This document shows, piece after piece, positions 1-10,860 of a stretch of 64,000 bases of DNA. The translations under genes were made by a program, and so were the position numbers. The first letter of the stretch is position 1. Every line of letters begins with the position of its first letter. The stretch covers positions 2,046,001-2,110,000 of the forward strand of contig CP099422.1 of NCBI GenBank assembly GCA_024114885.1. Reading direction: 5' to 3'. This DNA is from Septoria linicola. Taxonomy: Eukaryota > Ascomycota > Dothideomycetes > Mycosphaerellales > Mycosphaerellaceae. The notes under the pieces were generated by a model. The model saw nothing but the letters and a program-made list of their open reading frames with translations. It did no database searches and had not been told where the DNA came from.

Positions 1-3000
1 CTTTTCGGCTTCGCGCATCTGATGAGCTATCGATCCTGCTCAGCGTGGGCACTTGCTGCAGACTCTCAGCTCTCGTCAACCGTTCCTTGCGTTCGATCGA
101 GCGAGTCTGCGCGTTGAGCTCGCCAATCTTGTGCTCGAGCTTCTGCCTCGATTTGAACTCGTCGGCAACCCTGAGCCTCAGCTCTTTGACTTCGGATCGC
201 AGGTCATCACTCTCATCCTGGAATGCCGAGATAGCAGATTGCGAAGCTTCCAGACGAATGGCCAGATCTCGGGACTGCGCCTCGGCGATGGAAAGTTGCT
301 CGCGTGTCCTTGCCAGCGTGCTGCGCAGATGCGCTTTGGTCTCCAGGCTCATTGAGAATCGCACGCTGGTCTGTAACCGCTCCTGAGCCTTTTCGACAAG
401 CTCCTCCATCTCATCTTTCTGAGGCGCCTCTTTCTCGATTCCATCGAGATTGACCTGCGTCCAGTCTCCCACACTCAGTGGGCGACTCTTGGGCAATGGC
501 ACCTCCAGTGGGGATTGGCTCCTCGGCGGAGGTGGCATCGTCCTTCTCCTGTCGTCTTTGTCCTTGCGCAGCCTCACGACCATCTGCCTCATCACCTTTT
601 GATCCTCGCTTCTCTCCTCGCGCTCCTTCTGTAACATAGCCGCGAGCTGAGCTTGTTCTCGTTGCATCTCGCCCATGGCTGTCAGCAGGTCCTCGATTTG
701 AGCTTGCAGATCCCTTTGCTGTGATACAAGCATGCTTGTGGTTTGCGGGTACATCGAATCTGCTTTTGACTTTGTGCTGACACTATCGGCAACGCTTTCG
801 CGCATGCCAGGGTCGTGGGCGGTAGGCGTATCAGGGTCGGTGATGATCGTGGATGCCAGGCTGACAGCACTGGAGCCATTCGTGGAAGCGCTATCGCCAC
901 TGCTCGAACTATCATGTGCATCGTTTAGGTCTTGCTTGCTCTGGCTTCGCTTGAGGAATGAGGTGGGCCTGCCGAAGAAACCACCGCGTGCGTTTGTCTT
1001 GTCGGCCGTCTCAGGAGATAATGTCGTCGTGCTGGCGTTGTGCGTATGATTGGTAACAGGTTTGCTGGGCGTGGCAGCATGACCAGGAGCCCATAGCCGC
1101 CCAAGGAAGCCAGAAGCGGCAGCTTGTACCGTGGGAAGAAAGCCAGCGCTCTGTCCCACCACCTCTGCCGATTGCCTATCGAACTCTTTCTCGAGTTCGG
1201 CCAATCTAGCATGTGTCACGATATCTCCCAGAGATGTAAAGTCGTCAACCAGCTCATCCGCGTCTCCAGCGTAGCAGTCCCACATCTCACGTCCCAGCAG
1301 CAAACTCATCACTTCTTCGAATTCGTCTGTGGCCAGCATTCTCTCTTCGTGCCGCCGCATCAGGGCAAGTGCGACCCGCATGACGGTCTCGTTGGCACCT
1401 TCCGCAAAGATCACGTCGTATATTCGGAACAGCATGCTGAGTGGACATGTCACCGCAAAGCATGATAAGAACCATTGCGATAGGTATGCTGGTTCGATGC
1501 CGTGGTTGGCCAAATGCTCGTGCAGTTTCGGGTGGTGCTGTTTGAGCAGCGCGGAGAATTGATAGATTCGCATGTGTAGACCAGACAGTGAAGGAAGGAA
1601 CGACTCTCGCAGCGAGAAGTGGTCCATGAGTCTAAATTCACGTCAGCATTTGTAGCTCCTCTGCAGTTAATGTCAAAACGTACCTGACGAGAACGCAGAA
1701 TGCGTCCCGCTCGCCCATGTTCATAAGAAGAGGTCCTACCAAGAATCCGAGGCCTTGACAGTAGCCGATGTCTTTGTCATGCAACGAGAAGCACTTCAGC
1801 ACCCTGCCTAGCATCTTTTGGCCCTCGCCATCCGCGTCACGGAACAGCTCGACGCCAGGAAAGCTGCGACCAACGTCCTTGTTGATGATACCTTCGTAGG
1901 GACTCTTCTCGTAGACTAGCTTCTCGTACGCGTCCTCCAGATCACGATCTCGAGCGCCAGCCATTGACGCCCAGACTACACCTCGAAGGGGAGGCGGCAC
2001 ACCAGATCGGATCTTGGTGGTAGTGAGTGTGGGAAGGCGGGATGCAGTGCTAGGGTAGTCCTGAACAAGCGCAACCCAGAACTCGAGCTCAGTCATCGGT
2101 GGTGCCTCTTCGGGCGAAGATGGCATTCCTGTGTCAGAGGCCAGGCTGTATCGTATGGACGGCGCATCACTTGTTGCTACCAGCTTCTTGAGCTGAGCCA
2201 TGCTCGGCGGGCGACTATATGCTCTCGTCTTACGATGTAGAGGCTTACTCGCTGAAGCTTTGGGGTCCGCCGCAAATTTGGCATTCTCTTGCTCCAGTCG
2301 GGCCAGCAGAAAGGCTGTGGCATCATCTTCTGCGCCTTCCTGTGTAGCCTTGTCCTCTTTCTCTTGCTCCTCATTCTTGTCCAACGCCTTCCAGTCTACT
2401 TGCACGTCCTCGCCAGAGCTGTCACTCGACCTGTTGTCGATGCTGAGATTCCTGCTCATGCTGGTATCGGTTGTGGGTGTTGGCTGGTCCAGCATGTCGA
2501 TGCTGTCTAACGTAGCAGTACTAGGCCGGTGTGCATGTGTGTACTCGTGGGAGGAAGCGTCGCTGTCTCTTCTCCACGTGTCGAGGTCTTTGTCACTCTG
2601 GCCAAGCTCGATAGCAGACATGGGCAACCCCGGGGTGTCCTTTCCCCCATCTGTGTCGAACAGCGTGCTCGGTCGTTCAGGAGCGGCGAATTTGTTTGCA
2701 AGAATGTCCAAGCTGCTCACTTTCCGCAAGTGTTTCCTCGCGCCATTCACTCTCGGCGTGGCCAGCACATCGTCGACAGTCTCGGTGCTGAGGTTGTTCC
2801 AGTCCATGCTGGTGTCGGAGAGGGCGAAGCTGGCCATGGAGTCACGCGTCAGGTCATGGGGAGTGGTGGGCGTGCGAGGGCCGATCGGTGTCTCGGGCTG
2901 GGATGAAGACGTCGAGGACAAGGCGCGGTCGTCCAGGGGCTCGTCGTGGAGCGTGACGGTCTCGATGAAGATAGGCCGCGCCGCTTCTTGGGTCGGCGTC

Positions 3001-3218
3001 GAAGCCGTGTCACCGTCGCTGCTGATGGACGTGGATGTGAGGCTATGAGGAGTCGTCGGTCGATCGGCGTCTGTCTCGGTAGGCTCGTCCTCCTCCTCTG
3101 CCTGTTGGTGGAGTGTTTTCAAATCTGGTGCAGCCGTTGAACGCTGCTGGTCGGCGAGGGAGATGGTGTCACTGGTGCTCGACGTGTCCATCGTCATCAC
3201 CGTTGTTGCCTCGCCCAT
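1..3218 (-). CDS. TBC-domain Rab GTPase-activating protein, Gyp5-like (3' end cut by window edge)
   Basis: Predicted GAP for Rab GTPases in the secretory pathway. Exon 1 runs 3218-1684, a 52-bp GT-AG intron occupies 1632-1683, and exon 2 runs from 1631 through base 1 without a stop, so the C-terminus lies outside. The first ~400 residues are acidic, Ser/Thr-rich and look disordered. The TBC domain follows, with the arginine finger in the KDVGR motif and the YCQG glutamine finger, then continues across the intron (CVLVR/LMDHFSL) to LGREMWDCY. The end of the visible protein is rich in heptad-like Glu/Lys/Leu and should be coiled coil. Disordered head, TBC and coiled-coil tail is the Gyp5/EVI5 arrangement. 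I chose the Met at 3218 (A at -3); the frame stays open upstream to 3425 but that stretch contains a repeat-encoded SQPA tract and looks like leader. Confidence 0.88.

Positions 3219-3220
<2 letters not shown>

Positions 3221-3248
<28 letters not shown>
3221..3248. repeat. TGGC tetranucleotide microsatellite, about 7 units
   Basis: Seven consecutive TGGC units lie immediately upstream of the chosen TBC-protein start codon (3218, minus strand). If the upstream in-frame Met at 3425 were used, the repeat would encode a Ser-Gln-Pro-Ala tract. A tetranucleotide repeat changes the frame when it gains or loses a unit, which argues that it is 5' leader and not coding sequence. Confidence 0.85.
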
Positions 3249-3252
<4 letters not shown>

Positions 3253-4538
3253 TTGGCTTGTCGTCCTGCTTTCACGACGTGAGCTCTGGACCTGCAGAAG
3301 CCCCGTGCGAGTAGCGTTGCAAGGGTGTTCGGTATTAGCTGTGCAGTCGACCCCCGGTAATGTGCTTCTTCTCTCCCTCTTCTCCACCTCTGCTCTCTAT
3401 TGACGCGAACAAAGAATACGGACACAAATGAGTGGACGGTACGCAGCCGAACGAATGCAGACTGCCAGCACCTGCGCTTCGACGGACGGTATCGCTATCG
3501 AGAAAAGGGAATCTGAAACACACTTCACACCGTTCGCTTCGTTCAATGACCCTGGTTCGCTAGCGTGTAGCCAAGTGGATGTTCCTGCCCCTGAGCGCGA
3601 TGCTACGCGCTCCCACGTGACCCTATCCCGCAATGCTTCGACCATCTTAATTTCATTTGGACAATCATCCATTCTCATCCCGTCCATTCGCCCTTCTTGT
3701 GGCTGGCCTTTGCTTCCGCACCATGGAGTGCTCTCGCGCCAGGAGACAATACAAGTCTCTTCCACGATGATCAGGGATACTGCAACCGCATCTTCGCTGA
3801 GCGAACAGCAACCATAGAACTACAACGAATACCGAAAGTTCAGGGTCATCTCCTTGCCTCTGCACTTCGCTGACTGAAGGTCAAATGGGGTTCTCGTTGA
3901 AACACATACAAATGTCGATACAGTTCGATCGCATGCACCGACGAAACTCGCTCTGTTCGAGAACGACTGCCCCACAATTCCGCATGTACTGTAACAATTG
4001 CTGCACGATCATGAACGGATCGAGCAGATGACGCTTGATTTCGAAGACCGAGTTTCAGACATCGGAGTCCGACCTCAATTGCTGATATAAGTGGATGCGC
4101 AACACTCGCCCTTCGTTGTTAGACATGTTGACAGCTCATCGTACAGTTGCAAAGCAGCTTGACTGATTGCCATGGCGTCTAATGCCAGCTTGCCCGCAAG
4201 GCTGGGGCTCAAAAGCCTTCAGCGCACATTCAGCTGGAACACAAATCGCTGGAAAAGGCCAGGACAAGATGCTATGCAATACAAACTCCATGGACGATCG
4301 AAGCAGGTTACGACACAGCAGTCTTTCAGGCGCACCTATAGTTCGTGCTCTACTGATATGAACACATCTTTCTATGGCATAACCATTGCAAGGTTAGCGA
4401 CACTCTTACTGTCGCTCTCGGCACACTGTGTCCTCCTCACTTCCGAGACACTTCGTCTTTGACACGGCGCTCTCAGCTTGCATGGAGATCCGCTTTGGCT
4501 CGATCATTCGCTTGCATCTTGGATGGACAACGAGGAGT

Positions 4539-4570
4539 ATCGCCTGATTGCCCGCAGGCAATCAGGCGAT
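4539..4570. repeat. Perfect 14-bp inverted repeat with 4-base loop
   Basis: The arms ATCGCCTGATTGCC (4539-4552) and GGCAATCAGGCGAT (4557-4570) are exact reverse complements around the loop CGCA. Such a long GC-containing stem should fold stably in RNA or extrude as a cruciform. It sits about 350 bp upstream of the hydrolase start and outside any gene I can support. No mobile-element termini or target duplications are visible next to it. Confidence 0.9.
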
Positions 4571-4919
4571 GGGTGTGGCTCACATACCTGGAAGCGGAAA
4601 TGCAAATTGCTGACTGGAATAGAAGCGAGCTTCAGGCATGGAAGCCGGCCAGTCTGACCATTCTCCACCTCTTTGCTTATTCAGTCTGATGACATCTCAG
4701 CTCACACGCAGCCACAAAGCTTATTTCTGGGATCCTGACAAGGCTCAGGGCTATGTATACAAAAGGGCTGACGTCCGTCGTCTTGCTTTGAGGACCACAA
4801 TGCAAACTCTCTAAGACAGATCCACGATCCGGGCCTCTGACTCGAGCCTCAGCATCATCTGGATACTTGAATTTCCAGAAAGCGACAATTACCCGCAAAG
4901 CTCTTAAGGAAGTCCCACA

Positions 4920-5644
4920 ATGGCCTTGACTCCGCAAAACTGGACTGTACTACTAGTGTCAGGTGCCTGGCATGTCGAGCTTCATTGCAAGCCTCCGGCC
5001 CCTACTTCGAGACCGCCGGCTATGTCTACGTTCCGCTGCCTCTGCCAGCCGCGGGCGGAAAAGACAGTACGCTGGAGGAGAACGTGTCTGCCATCTCCAA
5101 TGCCATGAATGTAGAGCTCGCCAGACCAAACCAGCATGTCGCGGTGATATTGCATTCCGCTGCTGGCTTGATTGGCACAGAAGCGGTCAATCGAGTGCTC
5201 GCCAGGAATGAGACTTTGGCCAATACAGCACATCGGATTCGCATAATCTATCTGGCGTCTATGCTCGAATGGGGACCAATCGTGGGACATCTTGCCGTAG
5301 AGGGCTTTCTACAAATGGATGATGAGCGTGGAGGGTTCTGGTGCGACAAAGGCTACACGGCCTTCTACGATGATATGAGGGAGGAAGACGCAAGGCCCTT
5401 CATCGAGGCTTTGAACTTTCAGAAGGCTGTCGAAACACCTGTGTTAAGCTCCGAGGCATGGAGGAGATGTGATGCGACACATGTGGTCTGCACAAAGGAC
5501 AGAGCTGTGCTGCCAGATTGGCAAGTGCGCCTAGCTCAACATTATGGCATGAGAATAGTGAAGATGGACACGGCTCACTGCCCCTTCATCAGCTGTCCCA
5601 AGGACTTTGTGGGCACTTTCGATGGAATCCTGAAGGAATCGTAG
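4920..5644 (+). CDS. Alpha/beta hydrolase, frame broken near N-terminus
   Basis: Small soluble alpha/beta-hydrolase of the esterase-like family whose members begin with an LVxGAWH oxyanion motif. Translation from ATG 4920 gives NWTVLLVSGAWHVELH. The rest of the family sequence (LQASGPYFETAGY onward) continues in another frame, from about 4982 to the stop at 5644. The three catalytic positions look intact: Ser in VILHSAAG, Asp in CTKDRAVLP, His in DTAHCPF. The distance between the GAWH and AGY motifs is normal for the family, so no intron fits; one base appears to be missing between about 4972 and 4985. It is either an inactive allele or an assembly error. It lies 415 bp upstream of a Zn2Cys6 regulator on the same strand, which may control it. 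The substrate cannot be inferred. Confidence 0.75.
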
Positions 5645-6059
5645 TTCGGACACTAGTTGATGTCAGTCTTTTCGAAGATAGCTTGTCAAATACCTTGTGC
5701 ATGAGTATAAGCAATGCGTGTTGCCTGTATGAGCTCCGTGTCAATGTACCAATACTTCCCTCCGTGTCTGTCGCTAATAAAACGTGTCGAAATGTACATT
5801 CACTCTCTTATCGAAAGCGTTAACATCGATGACGCTGTTTTCGCAACCGAAAAGGTTGCGGGTCCATCCCGTAAATCTTATGTCAGCAAATTAGGGACTT
5901 AACTTAGCCCTAAGTTACACTCCTCACAGTCACATCGTGAAGGCAGTAACACATCTCACCTTTTGACGTCTTGACAGTACGACGACAACGAACTTTCAGT
6001 ATCTGCATTATATGCATGATTGTGATGAACCGTGAAGCAGTGCTTCGATAGCACTAGTC
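5645..6059. other. Intergenic, probable promoter of the Zn2Cys6 gene
   Basis: This 415-bp stretch separates the hydrolase stop from the regulator start. I see no conserved frame, no RNA gene and no repeat. It probably holds the hydrolase 3' end signals and the promoter of the transcription factor. Confidence 0.5.
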
Positions 6060-8292
6060 ATGAAGAACGACTCACCGAACAGCCATACCACATCCAGACC
6101 GACGAATGGACTACACCTGGCCTGTCGCGAGTGTCAGCGGAAGAAGGTACAATAGCGCGCATGATCTTGGTCAGTCTAAACGCTCACTCCTAGCATAGAT
6201 AAAATGTGACAGGACATTTCCGTGCGGCCAATGTGAGAAAGCTAGTCTGCCGTGCCATGCCTCAACAAGAAAACCTCGTGCAAAGACAGGAAACAGGGCC
6301 GCAGATGCAGAGCTTCGCAATAGAATCGCGAAGTTAGAGAAGCTGGTAGAAACGTTCGCAGACGAGGATGGCAAGCTGCCAACGATCGAAAGCTCAATAT
6401 CCGGCAGTGCCAACAAGGAACAGGTCTCTTCTTTCAGCGCGCCGGCATCGTTTACGCCTGGCATAAAGCCCAGCGGGAACAGTCCCGGAAGCCCAAAAGA
6501 TGCTCCTTCTCCTGATACGAGCAAATACGTCGCAGGAACTTTCTGGTCGTCGCTGACTTCGGAAGTGAAGGCGCTGGCAGATGCTTTCGAGGAGGAACAC
6601 AGTGACGATGATGGCACCACTCCGGAATCGCTTCCACCTGCAGGATCTTATGCACTCGACCCCTCAAACAGCCCAAATAGTCAGTATGAGCTTATATTTT
6701 GCCCGCCAGGAGCACTGTACATCATGCCAGGAGCAACCACAGAACCCGGCTTGGACGTTGGACACAAGCTGCTCTGCGCCTTTCTTACCCATGTGGAACC
6801 ACTTCAAAAGCTCTTCCATCGTCCGACACTCACATCATTCATACGCGATGGTGAAGCCTATCTTGGTAGGCCATCAGATGCAATGTGCAATCGGGCGTTG
6901 CGGGCTTGTGTTTACTTCGCTGCTGCTAACGCTCTGACTGACGAAGAATGCGAGAAGGACTTTGGTAAGCCACAAAGTCAGCTGGTGACAGAATATCGAC
7001 GCCTGGTCGACATTGCTCTATATCAAGCCGATCCTCTATGCACCACAGAAATAGCCACTCTGCAAGCTCTGATATTGTACACTGTGAGCATGACTTAGCC
7101 TTGAATTCAGAGCAGACACTAACATCATCAGTCATCAATACGCATTCTTGACGCCTCTCGACGAGCTTGGTCTATGGTTGGACTGCTCGTCCGCATTGCA
7201 CGAGCGATGAACATCCACCGAGAACTTCCCGGAGAGTCAGTGTACCTTACAGAGCTACGACGACGCGCATGGTACAACATTGTGTTCTTGGACTGCTACT
7301 CGTCCATTGATCGTGGATCGGAAGGTGCCATACATCCCGACACATTCAGCCGGCTACTACCAAGCGATGTCAACGATGCAGACTTCGATCTAGACACCAC
7401 AGTGCTTGCTCCTCGCGAAGCCCAGATCACTGACATGTCAATGGCTTTGATCGCAATGGAGGGCTCCGCGATGAGCTTGAAGATGGCAGCCATGGAAGAT
7501 CCAGCTTCTGGTCAGGGTTGGCAACAGCGCCTGGAACTTGCATACGCCTATCAGAAAAAAGTTCATGACAAGATCATAAAGCATTGCGACTTGGCTATTC
7601 CTATGCACCGCATGATGGCAGATACTGGTGCTGCTGCTTCACATAGCATGATTCTAAGAGCAGTACGACCAATGCAGCACAATCCAGCGAACGTTGCGCC
7701 ACGAGTGGACAGCCCATGGGTAATGAACTTGGCACTGAATATCCTTCGACATTCTGAAGAGCTGTGGGCCAACATGTCTGGACGTTGGCGAAGAATGCCC
7801 TGGGTGCCTTGGCAAGCTATGGCTGTCACACTTGCTGGGTTATGCTCGATACGTGGCACGGATCAGGCGAACGAGGCTTGGAGACTCATCAACTCATGCA
7901 TGCCACGCTATGCGCCGAACGTGGCAGACACCAAGGATGGTATGCTTTGGAAGCCACTCGAGAAACTGCGCGTCAAGGCAGAGGCTTTTCGCGATGGCCT
8001 TGGAGTTCAAACCCAACAAATACCACTGCCTGTTCCAGCTTCCGAACCATACTCATCGGTACTGCCGATTGCACAACCTGCCATGGCTGCACCTCTGATA
8101 CCCATGGATTTTAACATGAATATGAACACGATGCCGCTGCCGGACCTTACGAACAACATCGCTTACGACTCAGCGTTTGACTTCCCACCTGAGATGCACA
8201 CATCTCTACCCAATGATACCTCTTGGCTGGACTGGGAGGCAGTCTTACAAGATATGGACGAGATCAGAGCCGACGACATGCAATGGGGTTAG
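6060..8292 (+). CDS. Zn2Cys6 binuclear-cluster transcription factor with fungal_trans domain
   Basis: Nuclear DNA-binding regulator of about 710 residues in three exons: 6060-6146, 6199-7083 and 7132-8292, with introns of 52 and 48 bp. The first intron splits the zinc cluster (CRECQRKK / IKCDRTFPCGQC). The six cysteines fall at residues 22, 25, 32, 38, 41 and 48, exactly the CX2CX6CX5CX2CX6C spacing. A short basic linker and coiled-coil-like segment (RIAKLEKLVETF) follow. The middle homology region begins near LLCAFLTHVEPLQKLFHRP and includes the hallmark RRAWYNIVFLD segment. The C-terminus is rich in Asp, Pro and Met and probably activates transcription. Its position next to the alpha/beta hydrolase suggests a local regulator-target pair, but the target pathway is inference. 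Confidence 0.92.
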
Positions 8293-9030
8293 GACATTTG
8301 CTTTCGTATGCTCTACTTAGCATCTCAGCTCTGGTGCAGCGAGAAGGGCTTTACGTGCTTCACCACTCATATAATACATGTACAACAGTCTTACCCCATC
8401 TTATTCTTACTTGAGCTTGTATGTAACTTCGCATCTGATAAGTCGCAAACCAGATGTCTCGTCCTGAATTCTGAGGCGAGTACGAGAAGCATGAGTGCTC
8501 TTCGCTTATTCCATGTGCTGGTTCGTGGCAGAACGTTCATACCTCGTCGGTCTAACCAACATCAGAAGGTGTGAAGCTCTAAAGAACGCAAGTCGAAGCG
8601 GAGTTTGGTAGAACAGTGCAAATCTTGCCTCGGTGCTTCTTCAGATCTACAAGCAGTTACTGCACTTGAACTAGAAGTACACAATAGAGTTGCCGGCAGC
8701 GCGGCTGTTCGCAGGTACGAGCTGCTTGACCAGTTTGGCGTGTGGGGACGCCACCAATTGCAGTCCTATTGTTGAACGTTCTGTCATCGGTTCTTGATGA
8801 TCCGTAGGATTGGGATGCGAGTTGTACGAGCCAAGAAGAAAGGGCAGAGAGAGGGAAGTAAAGTAGCGTAGAGGGACAAGGTCTACATAGAGCTGTCCGG
8901 CGATCTCACTCCCTCTGTGCGAACGCACTTTCAACAACTTTCCACAACAAGGCTTTGCGAATAGCTCTATTCTTCCAGCCTCTCGGACCCCTAGCCGAAC
9001 GAATCAAGCACTACGACCACAGACGACATT
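8293..9030. other. Intergenic, no gene seen
   Basis: These 738 bases contain only short open frames lacking a recognisable domain, signal peptide or plausible splicing. The right end should carry the promoter of the defensin-like gene at 9031. Confidence 0.5.
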
Positions 9031-9303
9031 ATGCACTTCTCAAACATCATCGCTGCGCTTGTGGCCTTTGTTACGTTCACTGTTGCCGCACCAGTGGAGG
9101 AGAGACAGCTCAATGGTGCTCTGCTTTGCCCTCTTCTTGGAACACCGCTCTGCAATGTGCAGTGCATGCTTGTTACGCAGACTTCTGGACAGTGTGCACC
9201 TAACAGGTAAGTAATGAGCGGGTCATTGACCGGGCTTGGTAGCTGATAAATTATCAATAGGAAATGCTTCTGCGCCGACGATGCTGGAACGATACTGGAG
9301 TAG
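9031..9303 (+). CDS. Small secreted cysteine-rich peptide, CS-alpha-beta (defensin-like)
   Basis: Predicted 72-residue secreted peptide. Exon 1 is 9031-9206, the intron 9207-9260 (54 bp, GTAAGT donor, AATAG acceptor), exon 2 9261-9303. Residues 1-20 form a signal peptide ending in VAA before APVEERQ. The mature part has exactly six cysteines (33, 41, 45, 55, 61, 63), arranged C-x7-C-x3-C-x9-C-x5-C-x1-C with Gly two residues before the fourth. This CxxxC / GxC / CxC signature is that of CS-alpha-beta defensins such as plectasin. A propeptide may end near the EERQ segment, but no clear dibasic Kex2 site is present. Antimicrobial activity or an effector role is inference from the fold signature only. 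Confidence 0.78.
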
Positions 9304-9680
9304 ACCTTGGAGAGGAGCTGAGAAATGAAAGCAGACATCGACAGATGTTCTTAGTGGAGAAAGACAGAGTAGTCAGGAAATGTCTCAGTCAATCAAAATG
9401 TTATTTGCCCAGGGATATCTCTCGTCAAACGCCTGGCTGATGCTGCGATGCTGAACGCTCATAATGCAAAGAAACCGCGCGCGCGCCTCACGCGTGCTAA
9501 CCACTCCCATCTCCCATCTCCGTGGTACGCCAGGCAGCTGCTGCTTTTCAGGGGTGCACAGCTTGCCGTGGAGTGTGTGTGGTAGTCTGAAGCTTCCCAT
9601 TCTGCAATATCAAGAGCGCTATGAAGTGGTTAGCATTTGCTTGAGATTGAGGGAGAGTAGCATACTTACGACCATAGTGC
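9304..9680. other. Intergenic between convergent genes
   Basis: This 377-bp region lies between the 3' end of the defensin-like gene and the 3' end of the minus-strand small gene. It should contain two sets of 3' end signals. No RNA gene or repeat was seen. Confidence 0.5.
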
Positions 9681-10070
9681 TCACTCGAAATGGGACAGCA
9701 AGCGTTCCGCAGCAGCAGCTTCCTCCTCACGTACCCTCACTGCCTTCCAATCGATCGATGGGCGGAAGCCGTTCTTCTGCTGGACAGCAACGAGCTGTGC
9801 CCGCAGTTCCTCCACCTCAACGCCACGGGCAGCAGCGACACGCTGGAGCGACTTCTGAAATCGGGTGCCCATACCCTTGGCCGTGATCTTGTCTCCCTTG
9901 TGGAGCTCGTTGATGCCCTTGACAATCGCTGCAACGCCCATATTCGCGTACAGTTGAAGGAGTCGCTCGTCCATGATCTCGTCGTAGTCGCCGCAGAGAA
10001 TTTCTTCGTCACTCACACCGGTCTCGAAGGCGTTCATGTCGACGTTGTCGGCTTGATTGACGGCACTCAT
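9681..10070 (-). CDS. Small protein of unknown family, paralog A of a divergent pair
   Basis: A single-exon frame of 129 residues starting at ATG 10070. No signal peptide or membrane segment is visible; it is mostly polar, Ala/Glu-rich and predicted helical, so probably cytoplasmic or nuclear. I do not recognise the family. Residues 27-101 align without gaps to residues 71-145 of the gene at 10861-11355, sharing GDxDxI, LLQL, a GV pair and KNG, about 19 identities in 75 positions by my count. The similarity of two neighbouring proteins is the main evidence that both are real genes. The pair is divergently transcribed with 790 bp between start codons. Confidence 0.7.
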   Translation of the reverse strand: MSAVNQADNVDMNAFETGVSDEEILCGDYDEIMDERLLQLYANMGVAAIVKGINELHKGDKITAKGMGTRFQKSLQRVAAARGVEVEELRAQLVAVQQKNGFRPSIDWKAVRVREEEAAAAERLLSHFE

Positions 10071-10860
10071 TGTTCTGGCTTTCGATGGGTTATGTGCTGA
10101 TGGGGTGTGTTGGGGGCTGGCGTAGTGGTGACAGGTTGGTGGAGCGGAACGTGCAGTGGGCGAGGCAGCTAGAGCGCAGCAAGTGGCGTAGTAGTGGTGA
10201 TGGAGCAGATGCGGTTGTGCTGCAGTCGTGATGCTGATAAAGGTGGTTGACGATCCGGTCTGCTACTAACTAAAAGATTTACGAGGCCGTGTCGGTAATG
10301 TTTGAGAGTCCAGCAGACTGTACGTGTTGTTGACAGGCTAGCCAGGGCTCTGCGTTTGCACGTAAGGTTTTCCTGCATTCACGACAGTGACGACCCTTCA
10401 GAGGCGTACAATTATGCGGTATGGACGCTGTGAGGGTGAACGACCACACTAAGCCTAGGGGAATGAAGACTCGACAGTCTGGAGCTTCGATTCACCGCAT
10501 AGGCAAAATATTAGGTCCTTTGCCGATACCCTGTTGTCACGTTCAGCGAGGAGATCCAGGCCATATGTTGAATTTGGCCTGCCAACGGTTGGTGACTGTA
10601 AACAGCACGGACTTGCGGTTCACCTTTTCGCGTCAAGGTCTCAAGAAACACGCGTGTTGTGGTCCCGAGTCTCGACAATACACTTACCACAAACTTGCAC
10701 GACAGCTACGCCGACAGCATCAACACCTCTTGCCCTACCGAACAGACAATCTTTGCCGGCTCATCACTTCCTTATACCACAACTAGGCGGTCAGTCCATA
10801 ACCTCGAGTCCTTCGTGAACAACAGCCAGACAGAACTGACGGTAACAGCGCAGCCCCGTG
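10071..10860. promoter_or_regulatory. Shared intergenic promoter region of the divergent small-gene pair
   Basis: The 790 bp between start codons of the two paralogous small genes must carry both promoters. Short overlapping frames exist but none is convincing. I could not identify a specific factor-binding palindrome or TATA box with confidence. Confidence 0.5.

Larger units (their letters stand above)
3219..4919. other. Intergenic region with TGGC tandem repeat and hairpin
   Basis: This 1.7-kb stretch lies upstream of both flanking genes and should hold the promoter of the TBC gene and of the hydrolase. It contains a TGGC tandem repeat directly at the TBC start and a perfect hairpin at 4539-4570, listed separately. 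Short open frames occur (for example 4172-4462, 96 codons with a hydrophobic end), but none has a recognisable domain, and I do not call them. Confidence 0.6.

Noticed and set aside
2200..3048. 282-codon plus-strand frame
   Set aside because: Antisense shadow of the disordered part of the TBC protein.
4172..4462. 96-codon plus-strand frame upstream of the hydrolase
   Set aside because: Hydrophobic end but no signal peptide order, domain or splice link to the hydrolase.
4920..8292. Secondary-metabolite cluster around the hydrolase and Zn2Cys6 gene
   Set aside because: No polyketide, peptide or terpene synthase or other tailoring enzyme lies nearby in the window.
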